Origin: Heritagella caecorum
GTDB taxonomy: Bacteria > Bacillota > Clostridia > Oscillospirales > Acutalibacteraceae
Direction: 5' to 3'
DNA length: 64,000 nt
Assembly: GCA_904419035.1 (NCBI GenBank)
Contig: CAJFQL010000008.1
Span: forward strand, 6,805 to 70,804
The stretch's first letter is position 1; every line of letters begins with the position of its first letter. The position numbers were made by a program, and so were the translations under genes. The notes under the pieces were generated by a model, which did no database searches, was not told where the DNA came from, and was given only the letters and a program-made list of their open reading frames with translations. This document shows, one piece after another, positions 59,545 through 64,000 of this stretch.

Positions 59545-60604
59545 TTACCCAATGGTACCGCCACCCACCACGACATCGCCATCGTACAAAACCACCGCCT
59601 GCCCTTTTGTGATGGCCCGCTGGGGCACGTCGAAAACTATTTGCAGCGTGTCTTCGTCCGTTTGCGTGACGGTGGCCCACTATTCCGGATGCCGGGAACG
59701 GATTTTCGCCTGAAGCCGCATGGGGTGCGGAAGCTTTGGCAGGGCGATGAGATTGATATTTCGGGCTGTGAGGGTGGTACTGTATAGATCCTGTTCCGGA
59801 CCGACGACCACGCGATGGGTAGCAGGATCGATGGCACAGACATAAAGCGGTACCCCCGCCGCCAGATGCAGCCCCCGCCGCTGGCCGATGGTATACTGCC
59901 AAACGCCCTCATGCGTGCCAAGAATATGGCCTTCCCGGTCAACAAAGTGTCCTTTGGGACAAGGCATTTTGGCATGGGACGATAAAAAAACCGGCACAGC
60001 CCTCTTTCCCGATAAAGCAGATATCCTGTTTATGGGCATTGGCAAAGCCGTGTTGGGCCGCGATTTGCCGCACCTGTGCTTTTGTTAAATGCCCCAAAGG
60101 AAACGCCGTGTGCTGCAATTGTTCCTGGGTCATGGTATACAGAAAATAGCTTTGGTCTTTCGTTTGGTCCATGGCCTTTTTCAGCAACCAGCGCCCGGTA
60201 TTTTTCTCGTAGGCCACACGGGCAATGTGGCCCGTGGCCATTACTTCACATCCCAGTTCCCGGGCTTTTTGAAATAGTTTGCCGAATTTTAGTTTCCGGT
60301 TACAAAGGATACACGGGTTGGGAGTTTGTCCATTTTCATACGCCTGTATCCATGGGTCAATCACCTGGTCCTGAAAGCACCGGGAAAAATTAAACACATA
60401 ATAGGGCATATCCAGTTGCCGCGCCACCCGGCGGGCATCTTCCACATCATCCAGGGAACATCAGCGGTGACCGGTTTCTTCCTGCGTGAAGGCATGGCCC
60501 AGCAGTTTCATGGTAATCCCTAAACAGGTATACCCTCTTTCTTTCATCAAACAAGCGGCAACGCTGGAATCAACGCCGCCGCTCATGGCAATCAGGGCTT
60601 TCAT
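59545..60604 (-). pseudogene. mnmA: tRNA 2-thiouridylase MnmA, disrupted by two stops and a frameshift
   Basis: It would thiolate U34 of Lys, Glu and Gln tRNAs. The remnant keeps the PP-loop MSGGVDSSVAACL, the CxxC motif NPCILCN, the second catalytic cysteine in QDICFIGKEG and the C-terminal barrel. Three lesions break it: TGA at 60461-60463, a one-base shift at the T7 tract (59984-59990), and TAG at 59680-59682. The natural end is TAA at 59545. Its ATG overlaps the iscU stop (ATGA). Either another copy exists or this tRNA modification is lost; assembly error cannot explain all three easily. Confidence 0.85.
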
Positions 60605-61041
60605 ACCGGTGCGCCACAGCAAGCCGGGCAGGCCGTTTCTTCCGGCAGACATAAGCCTTCCAGCTCTACCCCCTGTTTGTCGGCATAATCCTGCAAAGCT
60701 TTTTTAATGGCTTCTTCCGCCAAAACGGAACAGTGCAATTTGTGTGCCGGCAGACCGTCCAGTGCTTCGGCCACTGCTTTGTTCGTCAGCTTCATGGCTT
60801 CGGAAACCGGCTGTCCTTTAATCAGCTCCGTTGCCATGGAGCTGGAAGCAATGGCACTGCCGCAACCAAAGGTTTCGAATTTCACATCGGCAATCACATT
60901 GTTTTCGATTTTTAAATAGATTTTCATAATATCGCCGCACCGGGCGTTCCCCACTTCGCCGATGCCATCGGCGTTTTCAATCACGCCCACATTGCGGGGA
61001 TGACGAAAATGATCCATCACTTTTTCACTATATAATGCCAT
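60601..61041 (-). CDS. iscU: Fe-S cluster scaffold protein (IscU/NifU-like)
   Basis: 146 residues. Cluster ligands C35 and C60 and C104, with Asp37 in ARCGDIM, are conserved. The C-terminus adds a cysteine-rich tail (CLPEETACPACC) beyond the usual core. It is 9 nt after iscS and overlaps mnmA, as in isc-type operons of Clostridia. Assembles transient clusters with sulfur from IscS. Confidence 0.95.
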   Translation of the reverse strand: MALYSEKVMDHFRHPRNVGVIENADGIGEVGNARCGDIMKIYLKIENNVIADVKFETFGCGSAIASSSMATELIKGQPVSEAMKLTNKAVAEALDGLPAHKLHCSVLAEEAIKKALQDYADKQGVELEGLCLPEETACPACCGAPV

Positions 61042-61050
61042 ACTGACACC

Positions 61051-62241
61051 TCACTGAATCACAAAAGGTTGTTTTCCGTTTACCAGATCCCGCCATACCG
61101 GAGACATGCCCCGCAAATACTGTACGACCTGGGTGACCGCTTCCACGGTGTAGTCGATTTCCTGCGGCGTGGTCTCTTCGGACAGCGTAAGCCGCAGCGA
61201 ACCGTGGGCAATCTCATGGGGCCGGCCAATGGCCAGCAGTACGTGGCTGGGTTCCAGGGAACCGGACGTACAGGCCGAACCGGAGGATGCGCAGATGCCC
61301 TTTTCGTCGAGTAAAAGCAGCAGCGATTCCCCTTCGATGCCTTCAAAGCAAACGTTCACGTGGCCCGGCAGCCGCTTTTCGGCATCGCCGTTTAGCACCG
61401 AATGAGGGATCTGCAAAAGCCCCTGTGTCAGCCGGTCGCGCAGGGCGGCCATTTTTTGGCCGTTTTCTTCCAGTTTCCGGCACGCTTCTTCCAGCGCTTC
61501 TGCCATCCCCACAATCGCCGGTACGTTTTCGGTTCCGGCCCGCCGGCCCCGTTCCTGGGCGCCGCCTTCGATGATCGAAAGAAGCGGAATGTCTTTGCGG
61601 GCTATCAAGGCCCCCACCCCTTTGGGCCCATGGAATTTGTGGGCCGACAGGGATAAGAAATCGATCTGCTGTTTTTTCACATCCATCGGGATATGCCCCA
61701 CCGCCTGGACGGCATCCGTATGGAAAAGCACGCCCTTTTCGCGGCAGATTTTGCCGATTTCCTCCACCGGCTGGATGGTGCCGATTTCATTATTGGCCGT
61801 CATCACCGATACAAGGCAGGTATCCTCTTGAATCGCTGCGGCTACCTCCTCCGGGCGGACAATTCCGTCTTCGTGCACATCTATAAGGGTTACTGTAAAG
61901 CCCTCTTTTTGTAAGCTTTCTAAGGTATGCAAAACGGCGTGATGCTCAAACTTTGTCGATACAATGTGCCGTTTGCCCCTTTTGGCGCCCCACTGGGCCG
62001 CGGAGCGAATGGCCTGGGTATCGGCTTCGCTGCCGCCGGAGGTAAACGTGATTTCTCTTGGTTCACAGTGAAGCAGCGTAGCGATGCGCTCGCGGGCTTC
62101 GGTGATGGCTTCGTGGGCTTTTTGCCCAAAGGCATATAAGCTGGACGGATTCCCGTATTGTTCGGTAAAATAGGGCTCCATGGCCCGAAAAGCGGCGGTG
62201 CTCACTTTCGTGGTAGCCGCATTATCGAGATATACGTGCAT
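61051..62241 (-). CDS. iscS: Cysteine desulfurase (IscS/NifS-like)
   Basis: 396 residues from the ATG at 62241 (AAAGGAG upstream). PLP lysine K202 (SLSAHKFHGPKG) and the active-site cysteine C324 (GSACTSGSLEPSHVLLA, group I loop length) are present. Supplies sulfur to IscU and, in intact operons, to MnmA. It follows cysK by 80 nt. Confidence 0.96.
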   Translation of the reverse strand: MHVYLDNAATTKVSTAAFRAMEPYFTEQYGNPSSLYAFGQKAHEAITEARERIATLLHCEPREITFTSGGSEADTQAIRSAAQWGAKRGKRHIVSTKFEHHAVLHTLESLQKEGFTVTLIDVHEDGIVRPEEVAAAIQEDTCLVSVMTANNEIGTIQPVEEIGKICREKGVLFHTDAVQAVGHIPMDVKKQQIDFLSLSAHKFHGPKGVGALIARKDIPLLSIIEGGAQERGRRAGTENVPAIVGMAEALEEACRKLEENGQKMAALRDRLTQGLLQIPHSVLNGDAEKRLPGHVNVCFEGIEGESLLLLLDEKGICASSGSACTSGSLEPSHVLLAIGRPHEIAHGSLRLTLSEETTPQEIDYTVEAVTQVVQYLRGMSPVWRDLVNGKQPFVIQ

Positions 62242-62321
62242 CAATAAACTCCTTTCGCACAGGTTATGGGTTTCTTTGCTCTGTATCGCGTGAAACCGGT
62301 TAACATAATCGAAAAATCGTG

Positions 62322-63245
62322 TTAATCAGAAAAGAGCGGGGTGGAAAAATACCGGTCTCCGCCATCCGGCAGCAAGACCACAATGTTTTTCCCTTCTTCC
62401 CGTTTGGCTACTTCAATGGCCGCCCACACGGCAGCCCCGGAGGAAATGCCCACCAGAACCCCTTCGTGCTGGCCAATCCACCGACCGGTGGCAAAAGCGT
62501 CGGCGTCTTCTACCCGCACAATCTCGTCATAAATTTGCGTATTGAGAATGGCGGGAACAAACCCGGCCCCAATCCCCTGGATTTTATGGGCACCCGGTGT
62601 TCCTGTTGTCAATACCGGGGACGAAGCAGGCTCTACGGCCACGATTTTGACAGCGGGATTTCTCTCTTTTACATATTCGCCTGTACCGGTAATCGTACCG
62701 CCGGTGCCCACACCGGCCACAAAAATATCCACATGCCCGTCGGTATCCTCCCAAATTTCCGGCCCGGTGGTATCCCGGTGCGCTTGTGGATTCGAGGGAT
62801 TTTCGAACTGGCCCGGCAGAAAACTGCCCGGGGTGCTGGCCGCCAATTCTTTTGCTTTGGCAATGGCCCCTTTCATGCCGCTGGCACCGTCTGTCAGTAC
62901 AATCTCGGCGCCATAGGCCTTTATCAGCCGACGGCGCTCCACCGACATGGTTTCCGGCATCACCAGGATGACCCGGTATCCCCGGGCCGCCGCCACACTG
63001 GCAAGGCCAATCCCGGTATTGCCGGACGTCGGTTCGATCACCACAGAACCGGGCTGCAGCTTTCCGGTGCGTTCGGCCTCATCGATCATGGCTTTGGCAA
63101 TGCGGTCTTTGACCGAACCGGACGGATTTAAAAATTCCAATTTGGCAAACAGCTTGCTCTTTAACCCCCATGCTTTTTCGACGTGGGCAAGTTCCAAAAG
63201 CGGTGTTTTGCCAATCAACTGATCGCTGGATTGATAGATCTTCAT
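62322..63245 (-). CDS. cysK: Cysteine synthase (O-acetylserine sulfhydrylase)
   Basis: 307 residues from the ATG at 63245 (AAGGAG upstream). PLP lysine K46 in NPSGSVKDRIA, PTSGNTGIGLA, and GVGTGGTITGTGEY are conserved. Provides cysteine, the sulfur source of IscS. It sits 16 nt after the broken metY gene, so its former operon promoter may have been cut off by the insertion. Confidence 0.96.
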   Translation of the reverse strand: MKIYQSSDQLIGKTPLLELAHVEKAWGLKSKLFAKLEFLNPSGSVKDRIAKAMIDEAERTGKLQPGSVVIEPTSGNTGIGLASVAAARGYRVILVMPETMSVERRRLIKAYGAEIVLTDGASGMKGAIAKAKELAASTPGSFLPGQFENPSNPQAHRDTTGPEIWEDTDGHVDIFVAGVGTGGTITGTGEYVKERNPAVKIVAVEPASSPVLTTGTPGAHKIQGIGAGFVPAILNTQIYDEIVRVEDADAFATGRWIGQHEGVLVGISSGAAVWAAIEVAKREEGKNIVVLLPDGGDRYFSTPLFSD

Positions 63246-63261
63246 AAAGTGACTCCTTCTC

Positions 63262-63902
63262 TTACGTAGCAGCCTCAAAACCGCGCTGCAAATCGGTGAT
63301 TAGATCGCCGCTGTGTTCCGTTCCTATGGACAACCGAATCGTATTCGGGAAAATTTGCTGAGCCAGGAGCTCTTCTTCCGTCAACTGGCTGTGTGTGGTG
63401 GTCGCCGGGTGAATGACCAGGCTTTTGACATCCGCCACATTGGCAAGCAGCGAGAAAAGCTGCAAGTTGTCAATAAACCGGAAGGCTTCTTCCTGGCCGC
63501 CCTTGATGGCGAACGTGAAAATGGATGCCCCACCGTTTGGAAAATACTGTTCATACAGCTTGTGATCGGGATGATCCGGCAAGGACGGGTGGTTAACTTT
63601 TTCCACCTGGGGGTGACTCACGAGAAAATCGACGATCTTTTTCGTATTTTCTGCGTGCCGCTCCATGCGTAACGACAAGGTTTCGATCCCCTGCAAAAGC
63701 AGGAAAGCGGCAAAGGGCGACAGGCAGGCGCCGGTATCCCGCAGCAAAATGGCCCGGATATAGGTCACAAAGGCCGCCTCCCCCGCTGCCTCCACAAAGG
63801 AAACCCCGTGGTAGCTGGGGTTAGGTGCTGCGATCGCGGGGTACTGCCCGGAACGCGCCCAGTCAAACCGGCCCGCGTCCACAATCACACCCCCCAGTGT
63901 GG
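63262..63902 (-). pseudogene. metY: O-acetylhomoserine sulfhydrylase (MetY) 3' fragment, 5' part displaced by an IS
   Basis: The coding sequence is intact from TTLGGVIVDAGRFDW (the PLP-loop flank downstream of the catalytic lysine) to its stop, about 210 residues with conserved ASIFTFAIKGG and SLVIHPATTTHSQL. The N-terminal half, including the catalytic lysine SATKF, is missing: upstream of 63902 the sequence becomes insertion-element DNA. The open frame runs on into the element, but those residues are not MetY. Inactive as it stands; the remainder may lie beyond the element. Confidence 0.85.
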
Positions 63903-64000
63903 TGGACCGAACCAGTAAAAACGGACAATAGACAAAACGCCCCCTGTGTAGGAAAATAAACCTATACAGGGGGTGTTCGTATGTCACGAAGAAAATACAC
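63903..64000 (+). mobile_element. Left end of an IS3-like insertion sequence, runs past the window
   Basis: The terminal sequence TGGACCGAACCAGTAAAAAC begins at 63903, where MetY homology ends, and resembles IS3-family terminal repeats (TG start and ACC...GGACA). A hairpin CCCCCTGTGTAGG/CCTATACAGGGGG (63940-63973) follows, overlapping the ribosome site of a gene beginning at 63981. Target duplication cannot be checked because the right end is outside. Confidence 0.65.
63981..64000 (+). CDS. Transposase gene start, cut by window edge
   Basis: ATG at 63981 reading MSRRKYT, as in many IS3-type OrfA proteins, with AGGGGGTG 8 nt before it inside the 3' arm of the hairpin. Only about six codons are visible. 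Confidence 0.55.

Noticed and set aside
59984..59990. T7 tract in mnmA as programmed slippage or phase variation
   Set aside because: Slippage alone would not restore the protein because of the TGA and TAG stops on either side.
60461..60463. In-frame TGA in mnmA as selenocysteine
   Set aside because: The same gene also has a frameshift and a TAG, no selenocysteine MnmA is known to me, and nothing like a SECIS was recognised after the TGA.
63262..63987. Open frame reading from the insertion element into metY as a new fusion gene
   Set aside because: Its first 28 codons are element DNA with no ribosome site, and the MetY part lacks the catalytic lysine.

Overview
The window is a gene-dense bacterial chromosome segment of roughly 53% G+C, mostly transcribed from the minus strand. 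Shine-Dalgarno sequences are strong (AGGAGG), promoters are consensus sigma-A, starts include GTG and TTG, and several genes are typical of Bacillota/Clostridia: DapL, a SAM-I riboswitch before metK, an ANTAR regulator beside glnA, DUF951, DUF3793 and DUF2325, and Rrf2 regulators. With class III (oxygen-sensitive) ribonucleotide reductase and NADP-type glutamate dehydrogenase, this points to an obligate anaerobe of class Clostridia, probably Oscillospirales (Ruminococcaceae-like). That placement is inference from gene content.

Layout. 1-10.6 kb: nucleotide, lysine and nitrogen metabolism (glnA, ANTAR regulator, dapF, dapL, carA, carB, purC, purF). 11.1-12.4 kb: gdhA, divergent from glnA across a 514-bp regulatory region with attenuator-like leaders on both sides. 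12.5-16.9 kb: an MreB-like actin, ComFC, RecD2 and a small membrane protein. 17-18.9 kb: metK-luxS under a SAM-I riboswitch. 19-31.1 kb: rpoB-rpoC, then rpsL-rpsG-fusA and tuf. rpoB starts its own unit with no rplJ/rplL in front. rpsL and tuf have separate promoters, the rpsL one embedded in the end of rpoC. 31.4-37.5 kb: dnaG-sigA, an Rrf2 regulator, a methyltransferase, a YigZ protein, L31 and a VanY-fold protein without its metal ligands. 37.7-46.4 kb: pyk; then fadM-like, DUF951, prfA, tsaC, coaE, slt and M18 peptidase genes; then birA.

46.5-58 kb is the most distinctive part. A DUF2325-DUF3793 pair has a perfect promoter, two GTTAG-N6-CTAAC operators and a terminator-like hairpin between them. 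A 1189-residue lysozyme-like wall hydrolase is built of alternating SH3b and Ig-like repeats. The class III ribonucleotide reductase is split, with its glycyl-radical domain encoded as a separate 53-residue protein. A collagen-like protein with threonine-rich Gly-X-Thr triplets is followed by a glycosyltransferase with a helical-repeat tail, behind a possible mother-cell sporulation promoter. A tRNA-Leu(CAG) gene follows.

58-64 kb: a lipoprotein, an IscR-like regulator and a sulfur/Fe-S operon (metY-cysK-iscS-iscU-mnmA) that is decaying. mnmA carries three inactivating lesions, and metY is cut by an IS3-like element that enters from the right edge. I saw no rRNA, CRISPR array or prophage structural genes.
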